Shown: positions 37,260 through 45,393, numbered from the stretch's first letter. The stretch is 64,000 nucleotides of DNA from Pseudoduganella ginsengisoli (GCF_009720865.1 NZ_WNLA01000018.1:87857-151856), one strand, 5' to 3'. Program-made: numbers and translations. The notes: generated by a model not told the origin, from the letters alone.

Positions 37260-38284
37260 GCGCCGCCATTTTCCCGTGGCAGCAGGCGGCCTGGGACCAG
37301 CTGCAAGTGATGCGCGCCCGCATGCCGCACGCCATCCTGTTCCATGGGGCGGCCGGCATCGGCAAGGCGCAATTCATTGAATACTTTGCCAAGTCGCTGC
37401 TGTGCGAAAGCGCGGGACCTGGCGGCCACGCGTGCGGCGCATGCGTGTCGTGCGGCTGGTTCGAGCAGCAAAACCATCCGGACTACCGCCGCGTGCGGCC
37501 GGAAGCCATGGAAGATGAACCGTCGGGCGACGGCGAAGAGGGCAGTGAAGAAGGCAAGAAAACCGCCAAGAGCAAAACCCCGTCCAAAGACATCAAGATC
37601 GAGCAAATCCGTGCGCTGTCGGATTTCATGAATATCTCCACGCACCGCCAGGGCTTGCGGGTCGTGGTGCTGTATCCGGCGGAAAACCTGAATATGCCGG
37701 CGTCAAATGCCTTGCTGAAGACGCTGGAAGAACCGCCGCCAGGCACGGTGTTCCTTGTCTCATCAAACAGCCTGGATCGCTTGCTGCCGACGATTTTGTC
37801 CCGCTGCCGCAAATTTGCGCTGCCGCTGCCGGCTTTCGATGAAGCGCTGGCCTGGCTGAAAGAACAGGGCGTACCCGATGCGGAGAGCTGGCTGCGCGAA
37901 CAGGGCGGTGCGCCGCTGGCTGCGCAGGCGCAGGCGGAAAATGGTTCCCGCGAAGAAATGGATGTATTTTTACAACTATTGGCGAACCCTGGTGTCGAAG
38001 CGGCGCTGCGCTGTGCCGATAAGTTGCAAAAAGTCCCGCTGGCGTCACTTGTTTCATGGCAGCAGCGCTGGCTTTACGACATGTTTTCCTACAAACTGTC
38101 GGGAACCATCCGCTACTATCCGCGTTACCGCAAAGAATTAGCAGCGTTGGCCGACAAGGTGCACGTCAGTAAATTGATGGCCGCCATCAAGGGCGCCAAT
38201 GAACGGCGCGCCACGGCGGACCACCCGCTGTCGCCGAAATTGTTCATTGAAGATATGTTGCTGGAGTACACCAAATCCTTATGA
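37256..38284 (+). CDS. holB: DNA polymerase III subunit delta prime
   Basis: HolB is the delta prime subunit of the clamp loader. The 342-residue protein has a P-loop-like HGAAGIGKAQ, the zinc module CGACVSCGWFEQQNHPD, then IRALSDFMNISTHRQGLRVVVLYPAENLNMPASNALLKTLEEPP and the SRC sensor motif (ILSRCRKF). Between the zinc module and the core lies an acidic-lysine-rich stretch (about residues 87-118) absent in E. coli, probably a flexible loop common in this family of bacteria. ATGA overlaps exist with tmk and with pilZ. Confidence 0.94.
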   Translation: MSAAIFPWQQAAWDQLQVMRARMPHAILFHGAAGIGKAQFIEYFAKSLLCESAGPGGHACGACVSCGWFEQQNHPDYRRVRPEAMEDEPSGDGEEGSEEGKKTAKSKTPSKDIKIEQIRALSDFMNISTHRQGLRVVVLYPAENLNMPASNALLKTLEEPPPGTVFLVSSNSLDRLLPTILSRCRKFALPLPAFDEALAWLKEQGVPDAESWLREQGGAPLAAQAQAENGSREEMDVFLQLLANPGVEAALRCADKLQKVPLASLVSWQQRWLYDMFSYKLSGTIRYYPRYRKELAALADKVHVSKLMAAIKGANERRATADHPLSPKLFIEDMLLEYTKSL

Positions 38285-38658
38285 GCGCCCATCCTTCCGA
38301 TCCAAACGCAGCGCCGATAGCCCGGCCTACCGTGCTGTCGCTGGCCATCAAGGAAAAAGCCGCGCTCTATGCCGCCTATATGCCGTTCCTGAAAAACGGC
38401 GGCATGTTTGTTCCCACGCAAAAGCCCTATAAAATCGGCGACGAGATTTATTTGATCCTCGCGCTGATGGATGACCCCAATAAATACCCGATTGCCGGCA
38501 AAGTCGTGTGGATCACGCCGGCCGGCGCCAATAACAACAAGGCGCAAGGGATCGGCGTACACTTTCCCGACGATGAAACCGGGCAGCGCACGCGTTTGCG
38601 CATTGAAGAAATCCTGGGCGCGGCGCTGCGTTCGTCGCGCGCCACACATACTCTCTGA
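38281..38658 (+). CDS. pilZ: PilZ-domain protein, type IV pilus type
   Basis: A 125-residue PilZ protein of the small type required for type IV pilus assembly. KIGDEIYLILALMDDPNKYPIAGKVVWITPAG and QGIGVHFPDD are the family core. The RxxxR c-di-GMP motif before the barrel is not visible, as in pilus-type PilZ, so direct c-di-GMP binding is unlikely. It overlaps holB by four bases. In related bacteria tatD commonly follows; here tatD is about 7 kb further on. Confidence 0.9.
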   Translation: MSAHPSDPNAAPIARPTVLSLAIKEKAALYAAYMPFLKNGGMFVPTQKPYKIGDEIYLILALMDDPNKYPIAGKVVWITPAGANNNKAQGIGVHFPDDETGQRTRLRIEEILGAALRSSRATHTL

Positions 38659-38665
38659 CCATGGG

Positions 38666-38686
38666 TGCCGGGCCTTCAGGCCGGGC
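38666..38686 (+). repeat. Leader hairpin, copy 2 (before the acetyltransferase)
   Basis: TGCCGGGCC-TTCA-GGCCGGGC, differing from the copy at 36608 by one loop base, with a similar distance to the next start and a similar CAAA tail. Confidence 0.6.
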
Positions 38687-38701
38687 TTCCACAAATTAAA
38701 C

Positions 38702-39217
38702 ATGACATTCCGCCACCGTCCCGCTACCCTGAACGATTTACCCACCATCGTCGCGATTTACAACAGCACGGTCGCCTCGCGCGAAGTCACGGCCGATACG
38801 GAGCCCGTGACCGTTGCATCGCGCCTGGCCTGGTTCCATGAGCACACGCCGGAACGCCGGCCATTGTGGGTGATTGAGCGGGCGGACGATACGGCGGCGT
38901 CGCCGGAGATTGTCGGCTGGATATCGTACTCGAATTTCTATGGCCGCCCCGCATACGCCGGCACTGCCGAAGTATCGATCTACATTGCCGAAAGCTGGCG
39001 CGGCAAAGGTGTTGGGCGCTATGCGCTGGCGGAAGCCATCGCATTTGCGCCAAATATCAAGGTACACACCTTGCTCGGCTTCATTTTTGGCCATAACCAG
39101 CCCAGCCTGGGCTTGTTCAGCAAGTTCGGCTTTGAAACGTGGGCGAATTTGCCCCGCGTGGCCAACCTGGATGGCGTTGAGCGCGACTTGATTATTCTCG
39201 GCAAGCGCGTAGCGTAA
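38702..39217 (+). CDS. GNAT acetyltransferase, phosphinothricin-acetyltransferase-like
   Basis: A 171-residue GNAT of the PAT/YncA group. The N-terminus has RPATLNDLPTIVAIYNSTV, and the middle EIVGWISYSNFYGRPAYAGTAEVSIYIAESWRGKGVGRYALAEA contains the acetyl-CoA loop RGKGVG. NQPSLGLFSKFGFETWANLPRVANLDG is the usual end. Such enzymes acetylate amino-acid-like substrates, for example methionine sulfoximine. It is the first gene beyond the core pilZ gene. ATG 38702 has no strong ribosome site but follows the leader hairpin. Confidence 0.85.
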   Translation: MTFRHRPATLNDLPTIVAIYNSTVASREVTADTEPVTVASRLAWFHEHTPERRPLWVIERADDTAASPEIVGWISYSNFYGRPAYAGTAEVSIYIAESWRGKGVGRYALAEAIAFAPNIKVHTLLGFIFGHNQPSLGLFSKFGFETWANLPRVANLDGVERDLIILGKRVA

Positions 39218-39227
39218 ATGCCACAAA

Positions 39228-39253
39228 CAAATGTCCGCTCATGCGGACATTTG
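39228..39253. terminator. Perfect hairpin between convergent genes
   Basis: CAAATGTCCGC (39228-39238) and GCGGACATTTG (39243-39253) form an 11-base perfect stem with a four-base loop. No T-run follows on either strand. It lies between the acetyltransferase stop and the convergent lipoprotein stop, so it may still act as a two-way barrier. Confidence 0.5.
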
Positions 39254-39272
39254 ATGTGAAATTACAACGCTT

Positions 39273-39623
39273 TCATTCTTTATTTACCGTCAATTGCTTG
39301 ATGGTGGCGGATTTTCCATACGTCACCGTCACCAGCATTGCCGTCGGGCACAGCGCCCGGTACAGGTAAGTCCGCTCCTCGCCGTTCACTGTGCGCCGCA
39401 GCAATTCCAATGGCACAGCGGATGGACATGCCCGCAGCAAAGGGGCTGTTTCCGCCTGCGGATCGCCTGCAATACGGCTTAGCGCCGCTGCCACCTCTGC
39501 TGTGACGGCCGGTTCCACATCTTCAATGGCTTTCATGGACCGCTGGTCCGAACCCGCCTGGCCGGACCACGCACAGCCTGACACCAGCAGGCCGGACAAT
39601 AACAGCGTCGACATCATGCGCAT
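39273..39623 (-). CDS. Small lipoprotein, unknown function
   Basis: A 116-residue protein from ATG 39623, with a lipobox LLVSGC at residues about 12-17 after a short basic start, predicting a lipid-modified cysteine and membrane anchoring. The mature part has two further cysteines (in LRACPS and RALCPT) and a C-terminal LVTVTYGKSATIKQLTV. I recognise no family. GGGAGAG lies just upstream. It is the only minus-strand gene in this part and points towards the acetyltransferase gene. Confidence 0.65.
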   Translation of the reverse strand: MRMMSTLLLSGLLVSGCAWSGQAGSDQRSMKAIEDVEPAVTAEVAAALSRIAGDPQAETAPLLRACPSAVPLELLRRTVNGEERTYLYRALCPTAMLVTVTYGKSATIKQLTVNKE

Positions 39624-39822
39624 GGCGTCTCTCCCGAAAAAAATCTTCATCATAACGCTGCTGCCTTTTCGTGCAAATGTCTCATTTTGAACAGAACGTC
39701 CCGCTTTGTCTAAAAAGGCCCAGATTCCCACTTCTGAAAAAACGCTCCCTATACTCGGTTCCGATCCCAAGAGGATTCATCCAAAAAAACGAAAACCACC
39801 GATAGACAGGAGAGATTGCAGC

Positions 39823-41943
39823 ATGCGTCAATTTTCACGTTCCGCTTCTCGTAGCATCCTTGCTTCCCTGATCACCGTAGCGTTTGCCGGCGCCGCCCAT
39901 GCAGGCGTACAGTCGGTCGACAACCTGCACGTGTTCACCAACACCGCAGCCAAATCGGCTGACGATGTTCTGCGCAACAACGCCGACCGCTTTGGCCTGC
40001 CTGCATCGCTGAACAACCTGACCCTGGTTAAAGTGCAGGACTCGCTGACCGGCACCCACTACCACTACCAGCAAATGCTGCGCGGCATCCCGGTCGATCG
40101 CGCCGTGATCATTGTTTCCATTGGCAAAAATGGCCAGCTGCAAAAGATCTTCAATGAAACCCGTCACGTTTCCGATAAGGTCGATGCGGACGCGGTGAAC
40201 CAGCTGTACAACAAGGCGCAGATTTCGGAAGACCAGGCGCTGGACAAAGGCTGGAACAACATGAAAGTGCAGCATGCACTGGTGAACGCGCCATCGACCG
40301 AGCTGGTCTGGGTGCCGACCAAAGACGGCGTGCAACTGGCCCGCAAAGTGCAGATCCAGGCGCAAATGCCAACCGGTGGTTTCGTGCAATACCTGAATGC
40401 GCATGACGGTTCCGTGATTGATTCGTACTCGCTGTCGATGCCACGCAAGGGCGAACGCTCGCTGGCCGACCGCGCGAAAGTCAACGGCCCGACCCTGGAC
40501 CGCAAATCGGCAACCCAGGCTGTCAGCAGCAACCAGACCCTGCGCGCTGCCGCGCCGGCCGCAACCCTGGCGCCATCGGGCATCAACGGTTCCGGCTACG
40601 CGTTTGATCCAGATCCACGCACGGCATTGAACACCGATGCATTGACCGACACGTCCGCTGCTTCCGCCTTCGACGCTGCGTACTCGACCAAGACGCTGCG
40701 CGACCTGACCGTGACCAGCGGCGTGTATTCGCTGACCGGTCCGTATGTCAACATCAAGAACATTGAAGCGCCAAACACGGCGCCATCGACCACCACCAAT
40801 GGTGTGTGGACGGCAAAGCGTGGCAACAATGGGTTTGACGACACCAACGTGTACTTCCACCTGGACCAGAGCCAGCGCTACATCCAGTCGCTGGGCTTCA
40901 CCGGTACCAAATCCATCCTGAACCGCTCGATGGACGTGGACAGCGACGGCGTGAACGGCGATGACAACTCGCACTTCAGCGGCACTGGCGCGACCGGCTA
41001 CCTGGCCTTCGGCCACGGCTGCGTGAACGACAGCGAAGACGCCGACGTGATCCTGCACGAATACGGCCATGGCATCCAGGCCAGCATCAACTCCAGCTGG
41101 AGCGGCGGCGACACCGGCGCGATGGGCGAAGGCTTCGGCGACTACTGGGCTGCTTCGTACTCGTACAGCACCCCGAACGGCAAGATCTACCACCCTGAGT
41201 GGGCGTTCAGCTGGGACGGCCACGGCGCATGCTGGGCTGGCCGTATGCTGAACCGCTACGACGCCAAGTACAACAGCTCGAAATCGTACGCCGCCCACAC
41301 GTCGGTGACGGAAAACGGCGTAACGTTCCAGTCCGATGAACTGTGGTCGGCTCCGCTGTACCGCTCGATGGTGGCCCTGATTGCTGCCGGCAAAGCCCGC
41401 TCCGACATCGACAAGATCATCCTGGAAGCGCACTTCGGCCTGGGCAGCAACGTCAAGATGCCAGCGATGGCAACGGCCATCGTGAACGCCGCGAAGAACC
41501 TGTTCCCATCGGACCTGACGTTCGCCAACACGTTCCAGTCGAACTTCGAAGCGCAAAACATCCTGTCGGCCGTGGTGGTGGGCCCAACCATCAATGAAAC
41601 CGAGAGCAACAACACGACGGCTACCGCCAACGTGATCTCGACCACCGGCACCACCGTGAACGGCACGATGAGCGCATCGACGGACGTGGACTACTTCAAA
41701 GTCACCATCCCGGCCGGCAAAACGCTGACCGTAAAGATGACGCCGAACTCGACGTCGGACTACGACCTGGAGCTGTACAACAGCGCCGGCACCAAGCTGT
41801 CGTCCAGCACCAATGGCACCGGCGCGGTTGACACCGTGACCCGCGCCAGCGCGGCGGGTGAAGTGGTGTACGCGAAAGTGATCTACTACTCGGGCGGCAC
41901 CGGCGCCACCAGCGGCAAGTACACGCTGACGGCGACTTGGTAA
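39823..41943 (+). CDS. Secreted M36-like metallopeptidase with PPC domain
   Basis: A 706-residue secreted protease. Signal peptide ends near AGAAHA. An FTP-type propeptide (about 30-200) precedes the catalytic domain. The zinc motif is HEYGHG (H412, E413, H416) and the third ligand is in GEGFGDYW (E436), the arrangement of fungalysin-type M36 peptidases. DVDSDGVNGDDN upstream looks like a calcium site. The last 90 residues form a pre-peptidase C-terminal (PPC) domain (ETESNNTTATAN, then VDYFKVTIPAGKTLTV). AGGAGA precedes ATG 39823. Codon use is strongly biased toward preferred codons, suggesting high expression. A good terminator follows. Confidence 0.9.
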   Translation: MRQFSRSASRSILASLITVAFAGAAHAGVQSVDNLHVFTNTAAKSADDVLRNNADRFGLPASLNNLTLVKVQDSLTGTHYHYQQMLRGIPVDRAVIIVSIGKNGQLQKIFNETRHVSDKVDADAVNQLYNKAQISEDQALDKGWNNMKVQHALVNAPSTELVWVPTKDGVQLARKVQIQAQMPTGGFVQYLNAHDGSVIDSYSLSMPRKGERSLADRAKVNGPTLDRKSATQAVSSNQTLRAAAPAATLAPSGINGSGYAFDPDPRTALNTDALTDTSAASAFDAAYSTKTLRDLTVTSGVYSLTGPYVNIKNIEAPNTAPSTTTNGVWTAKRGNNGFDDTNVYFHLDQSQRYIQSLGFTGTKSILNRSMDVDSDGVNGDDNSHFSGTGATGYLAFGHGCVNDSEDADVILHEYGHGIQASINSSWSGGDTGAMGEGFGDYWAASYSYSTPNGKIYHPEWAFSWDGHGACWAGRMLNRYDAKYNSSKSYAAHTSVTENGVTFQSDELWSAPLYRSMVALIAAGKARSDIDKIILEAHFGLGSNVKMPAMATAIVNAAKNLFPSDLTFANTFQSNFEAQNILSAVVVGPTINETESNNTTATANVISTTGTTVNGTMSASTDVDYFKVTIPAGKTLTVKMTPNSTSDYDLELYNSAGTKLSSSTNGTGAVDTVTRASAAGEVVYAKVIYYSGGTGATSGKYTLTATW

Positions 41944-41963
41944 GCGGTTAGTTTTAAGTAGAA

Positions 41964-41993
41964 AATGCCAGCATTCGTGCTGGCATTTTTTTT
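41964..41993 (+). terminator. Rho-independent terminator of the metallopeptidase gene
   Basis: A ten-base stem AATGCCAGCA / TGCTGGCATT closed by a TTCG tetraloop is followed by eight T residues. It starts about 20 bases after the stop. Confidence 0.9.
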
Positions 41994-42451
41994 GCGGCCT
42001 GTAGGAAGCTGGAGGCGGCGGGCTATATGTGCAAACGGCGTTTTCGCGAAAGCATGCTATCTGGCAGGGGAGTGCACTAAATGCTGATATTTCGTACTAA
42101 AAGCATTTAGCCGCTTTGTGACGTAACGTGGCTGTCGGCGTGGCCCTTTTTCTGGATGCGCGCGCTGGTTGGGTTGGGACGCGCCCCCGCTGAGACTGCA
42201 CGTTGGCGTTTCGCCTGCCGCTGAATGCGGGCGATTGCTCTCGGCGTAGCGTCGGAAGTCGCAGGTTATTTCGTTTCTATGACTTCGGAAATGTGCCGGT
42301 CTGTGGTATCTTTCTGGCAACAGCGAAGGTTGGCATTTCTGTGCTGGTTAATCCGGTGCATTGGTCCCGCTTCGCTCCTGGTTGCGTCATTCTTGGTCTC
42401 GGCGGCACTTGCTTGCTCGGCACCGGTTTGCGCTTGCCGTCGGTGCATCAG
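41994..42451. other. Non-coding or remnant region upstream of the first attC-like site
   Basis: About 460 bp without a clear gene. A plus-strand frame (from about 42225) encodes a hydrophobic segment (SLLVASFLVSAALACSAPVCA) and runs through the attC-like site, ending in FQTTPAVRLN. This kind of read-through product is often annotated at the end of integron cassettes. It may be a cassette with a small exported peptide, or a decayed one. An imperfect repeat with GTTGGGTTGGGAC lies near 42168. Confidence 0.35.
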
Positions 42452-42508
42452 CGCCAACAGGGCATTCCAGACGACGCCTGCGGTGCGGCTGAATTTGGCT
42501 CGTTGGAC
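42452..42508 (+). repeat. attC-like recombination site 1
   Basis: Fifty-seven bases from CGCCAAC to GTTGGAC. The right core fits the integron consensus GTTRRRY. Between them, ATTCCAGACGACGCC and the GGCTGAATTTGG arm pair as an imperfect palindrome, as in attC sites. It resembles site 2 (same length and the shared block ATTCCAG-CGACGCCTGCGG). The next cassette gene starts 30 bases later. Confidence 0.65.
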
Positions 42509-42537
42509 TGCAAAACCTTACTCATGGAGACTTTTCA

Positions 42538-42921
42538 ATGCTTGAGAGTGTCGATAGCCAAGTTGAGGCAGCAGAGGAACAACTTAGACTAGCCATGCTT
42601 GCTTCTGATGTCGAGTCACTTGATGCATTGATCTCACCATGCCTAGTCTTTACTACTCACTTCGGCTCGGTGATTTCCAAACAAGATGATCTGGAGATTC
42701 ATCGTTCCGGTGCGCTGAAATTCCAAGCAATTGAGCTGTCGGAACGGAAGGTGCTTGCTCTCGGCCGCGTAGCCTATGTTGCTGTTCGTGCACGCTTGTC
42801 GGGCACTTGGGGCGGTTCGCCGTTTTGCGATGACGTCCGCTTCTCCCGTGTATGGCAACTATTTGAGAACAGAGATTGGAAAGTGGTTGCTGGTCAGGCC
42901 ACCGTCGTGCAGGCTCAGTAG
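42538..42921 (+). CDS. DUF4440/SnoaL-like (NTF2-fold) cassette protein
   Basis: A 127-residue protein with the NTF2-like pattern: an N-terminal helix (VEAAEEQLRLAMLASDVESLDALISPCLVFTT, quoted in part), then HRSGALKFQAIELSERKV and the final WQLFENRDWKVVAGQATVV. I assign it to the DUF4440/SnoaL-like group, whose members are ketosteroid-isomerase-like and of varied function. TGGAG precedes ATG 42538. It is enclosed by two attC-like sites in the same direction, which is the structure of an integron gene cassette. Codon use is less biased than in neighbouring core genes. Confidence 0.8.
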   Translation: MLESVDSQVEAAEEQLRLAMLASDVESLDALISPCLVFTTHFGSVISKQDDLEIHRSGALKFQAIELSERKVLALGRVAYVAVRARLSGTWGGSPFCDDVRFSRVWQLFENRDWKVVAGQATVVQAQ

Positions 42922-42928
42922 CAATTCA

Positions 42929-43020
42929 GCCCAACCCATCATTCCACCGGACCTGCGCGCGCTGGCTAACGCCACATTCCAGCCGACGCCTGCGGCTCCG
43001 TTGAAATCGTAGCGTTAGAA
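42929..43020 (+). repeat. attC-like recombination site 2, with an extra half-site
   Basis: The 57-bp site runs from GGCTAAC (42964) to GTTAGAA (43020). Its arms pair well: CTAACGC-CACATTCCAG against the complement of GAAATCGTAGCGTTAG. Directly to the left, GCCCAACCCATCATTCCACC (42929-42948) plus GGACC looks like the left half of a different, common attC type. The composite may record a past recombination or deletion. Position: eight bases after the DUF4440 stop. Confidence 0.65.
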
Positions 43021-43215
43021 CTCATGAGACTCCTCGGGATAACAGCGGCCTGTGCGTCCACTGTTATATCTCCCATTCCGGGCAATTGAATTCATCTGCA
43101 ACCATTACTGCTACATTCTTGACGCATCGTAGCCAACCAGCGCAGATTGCCGCTCAGCCAAGTAAATAGGCGATGTGAACGGCCGGCATTCACGTTCCGA
43201 ACAAGGAGGTATCAC

Positions 43216-43464
43216 TTGAAAATCCAGATAGCACTACTTGAAGCGCTTGAATTACTTGAGCGTGGCGACTGGAAGTCCGCGCACGCGATCGTGCAGCAAG
43301 ACGAAAGCGAGTTTGCCGCATGGTTGCACGGGATTGTGCACGTGCAGGAAGGTGATCTTGGCAATGCCCGCTATTGGTATGCCCGGGCAAGGCGCGCCTT
43401 CTCAGCGGATGCAAACACAGAGATCACCGCCGCGCGCAGCGTCGCTAACGGGAACGTGGCCTGA
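43216..43464 (+). CDS. Small TPR-like hypothetical protein
   Basis: An 82-residue protein from TTG 43216, chosen because a full AAGGAGG lies eight bases upstream. It is made of helix pairs (LLEALELLERGDWKSAHAIVQ, quoted in part, and WLHGIVHVQEGDLGNARYWYARARR), like one to two tetratricopeptide repeats. I know of no assigned function. It lies downstream of attC-like site 2 within the accessory stretch, and its size suits an integron-borne gene, but I see no clear attC after it. Confidence 0.6.
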   Translation: MKIQIALLEALELLERGDWKSAHAIVQQDESEFAAWLHGIVHVQEGDLGNARYWYARARRAFSADANTEITAARSVANGNVA

Positions 43465-43505
43465 CACAGCTATCACGCCCGCCGCAACCATTAAGGCATC
43501 AAACC

Positions 43506-43883
43506 ATGGAACCAGCCGATATCGCCATCCCCATCCTCCCAAGCCGCTCGCTGGAAAACACGCTTTCGTTCTATCGGCGACTGGGATTCGACGGCTGCAC
43601 TGCCGGTCCCGGCTATGCCATCGTCACACGCGGCAGCCTGGAAATTCACTTCTTCCTGCACACGGAAATCCAGCCAGTAGCGTCATTCGCCGGCTGCTAT
43701 TTGCGGGTGGCGGACGTCGACACGCTCTATTTTGCTTTTTCCGAAGCAAAACTGCCGCCGCACGGCATCCCGCGCATGGACAGGGTGGAAGACAAACCCT
43801 GGGGCATGCGCGAGTTTGCCGTTATCGACGACGATGGCAATCTGCTTCGCATCGGGCAGCTGCTTAAGCCGGACGCGGCTTGA
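43506..43883 (+). CDS. Bleomycin-resistance/glyoxalase superfamily protein
   Basis: A 125-residue vicinal-oxygen-chelate fold protein. PILPSRSLENTLSFYRRLGFD, LEIHFFLH and WGMREFAVIDDDGNLLRIGQ are typical of Ble-type binding proteins, which trap bleomycin-family drugs as dimers. Relatives are frequent in integron cassettes and on mobile elements; many such homologues have unproven drug binding. A weak AAGG lies upstream of ATG 43506. It is followed by a convergent membrane-protein gene 11 bases away. Confidence 0.82.
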   Translation: MEPADIAIPILPSRSLENTLSFYRRLGFDGCTAGPGYAIVTRGSLEIHFFLHTEIQPVASFAGCYLRVADVDTLYFAFSEAKLPPHGIPRMDRVEDKPWGMREFAVIDDDGNLLRIGQLLKPDAA

Positions 43884-43894
43884 ACACGGCAGCG

Positions 43895-44278
43895 TTAGCG
43901 GCCAGCGAAAATCGGAATCAAAATGGCTGCCACGATGCCGATGACGGCGCCGCCGAGCATTAAAATCAGCGCCCACATCGTCCACTTGCGCTGCACGCGA
44001 TTGAAGTGCTCCACGCTATCCCATTGCTTGTTGCGCCAGGCCAGCTCACGGCCTTTCACGCCCAGGTAAATCGCCGCGATAAAGCCGATGTACGGCACCA
44101 GTGCCAGCAAGCCGACCCAGGTGCGGTTGCCAATGGCCCAAATCCAGTTCAGCAGGAAGGCGCCCCAGCTCCAGCCGGCGACGCCGGGTGGGATTTCTGC
44201 GCCAGGCCCGGTGCCGGACGTGTTTTTGCCCTCAAAGTTGTCAAGACTGGCGCCAGGTGCGAGATATGGATTTTCCAC
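43895..44278 (-). CDS. Small inner-membrane protein, DUF2628-like
   Basis: A 127-residue protein with a proline-rich cytoplasmic start, then WSWGAFLLNWIWAIGNRTWVG and LLALVPYIGFIAAIYLGVKGRELAW (two helices), a polar loop NKQWDSVEHFNRVQRKW, and a third helix. The pattern of GAFLLNWIWAI with GxKGxxLAWRN is seen in DUF2628-like or unnamed membrane proteins. Start is GTG 44278 with AGGAGA upstream. No function can be given. Confidence 0.65.
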   Translation of the reverse strand: MENPYLAPGASLDNFEGKNTSGTGPGAEIPPGVAGWSWGAFLLNWIWAIGNRTWVGLLALVPYIGFIAAIYLGVKGRELAWRNKQWDSVEHFNRVQRKWTMWALILMLGGAVIGIVAAILIPIFAGR

Positions 44279-44360
44279 GCTATTCTCCTATGTAGGTCTG
44301 TTTCGACAGAAACGTTGCATGAATTGTATCGTGCAATCGCACCTGAAAAGTCGCCAATTC

Positions 44361-45350
44361 TCACTTTGTGGCGCCGCCGATGCGTGCATAGGGTTGCGTG
44401 GAGCGCTCCAATGCCAGGCCCAACCGTTCGACCATTTCACTGGCAGGGGTCCCCGCGCGAAAACCGTTGACGGCAAATGTATTGCGCAACGTACGGCCGC
44501 CGCTGCGCGGCACGGCGATTCCGGCCCGTTCAAACGTAGCCTTGACCTGGCGGTAGACGGTGGCCTTGTCCAAGGTTTCGCCGCGCACGTTGGCGGGAAA
44601 CAGCAGGGGACCTGGAATTTTCATGGCTTGCCGCTCATCGAGCCAGCGAAATACTTCAGCCGCAGCAAAGGCGGGCAGCAGCGTTTCATGCTTATAACTG
44701 GTGTCATGCTTGTCGGCCGGCGTGAGCTTGATGCGGTGCGCGCCATCGAGTTCCGGCGTCGGCTCGATTTCCTCGACATGCAAGCCTATGACTTCGGCGA
44801 CTTTCAAGCCACCAAACATCATGACCAGCTGCATTGCACGGTCGCGCCGCCGTTTCCAGCCATTCCAGGCGCCGCCGCGGCGCACTTCCGGCGCCACGTC
44901 GGGCAGGGCGGCAACAAAGCTTTCCGCCTGGGCCGCGGTTAGCACCACCATCGCAGCGTCTTCCGTCAGGCTGCGCGTCTGTTCTTCGCGGATCAGCGCC
45001 AGCTGCGCCGGGTTGGGAGAGATGTCGAGGTAGATGTAGCAGCGTTCCAGCAAACGAATGTAGCGCCGTGCGATGGCGCTGTTTAATTCCCGTTTGCCGT
45101 GTTCACCCGCTGAAATGAACGCGTGGATATCGGCCGGGGTCAGCGCAGAGAAGCGGCGGCCGTGGTCCGCCATCCAGCGTGCAAACTTGCCGAACATCGT
45201 GACGTACACATGCACGGAGTCCGGCGACAGAGGCCGGGGCGGGCTGGCAATGCCGGCGCGGCGGCTGATCTGGGCAAATTCATGAGTTCGGACGAACTGG
45301 CCAAATTGTTGCACAGGCTGGCTGTCCCACAGGGCAAGAACTGGATTCAT
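44361..45350 (-). CDS. Tyrosine recombinase/integrase with degenerate active site
   Basis: A 329-residue protein with a SAM-like N-terminal DNA-binding domain (VHVYVTMFGKFARWMADHGRRFSALT, quoted in part) and a phage-integrase-type catalytic domain. The nucleophile Y321 is present in STQPYARI, and one arginine of the HxxR box is kept (R289 in RTLRN). However, the first catalytic arginine is lysine (K183 in GLKVAEV), the box histidine is R286, the residue after R289 is N, and the later histidine/tryptophan is L312 (LGLALE). Activity is therefore doubtful. It lacks the IntI-specific insert. GGGAG precedes ATG 45350. It sits at the tatD end of the accessory block. Confidence 0.82.
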   Translation of the reverse strand: MNPVLALWDSQPVQQFGQFVRTHEFAQISRRAGIASPPRPLSPDSVHVYVTMFGKFARWMADHGRRFSALTPADIHAFISAGEHGKRELNSAIARRYIRLLERCYIYLDISPNPAQLALIREEQTRSLTEDAAMVVLTAAQAESFVAALPDVAPEVRRGGAWNGWKRRRDRAMQLVMMFGGLKVAEVIGLHVEEIEPTPELDGAHRIKLTPADKHDTSYKHETLLPAFAAAEVFRWLDERQAMKIPGPLLFPANVRGETLDKATVYRQVKATFERAGIAVPRSGGRTLRNTFAVNGFRAGTPASEMVERLGLALERSTQPYARIGGATK

Positions 45351-45393
45351 GGCGGCTCCCGGCAATGAACGTGCAGGCTATTGTAAAACAGAT

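Noticed and set aside
39835..41556. A 573-codon minus-strand frame opposite the metallopeptidase gene
   Set aside because: The plus strand carries clear peptidase motifs and a ribosome site; the antisense product is rich in H, R, V and Q without domains.
44361..45350. The tyrosine recombinase as the integron integrase of the nearby cassette
   Set aside because: It lacks the IntI-type insert near the second box and has several catalytic changes; its orientation and distance give no support either.
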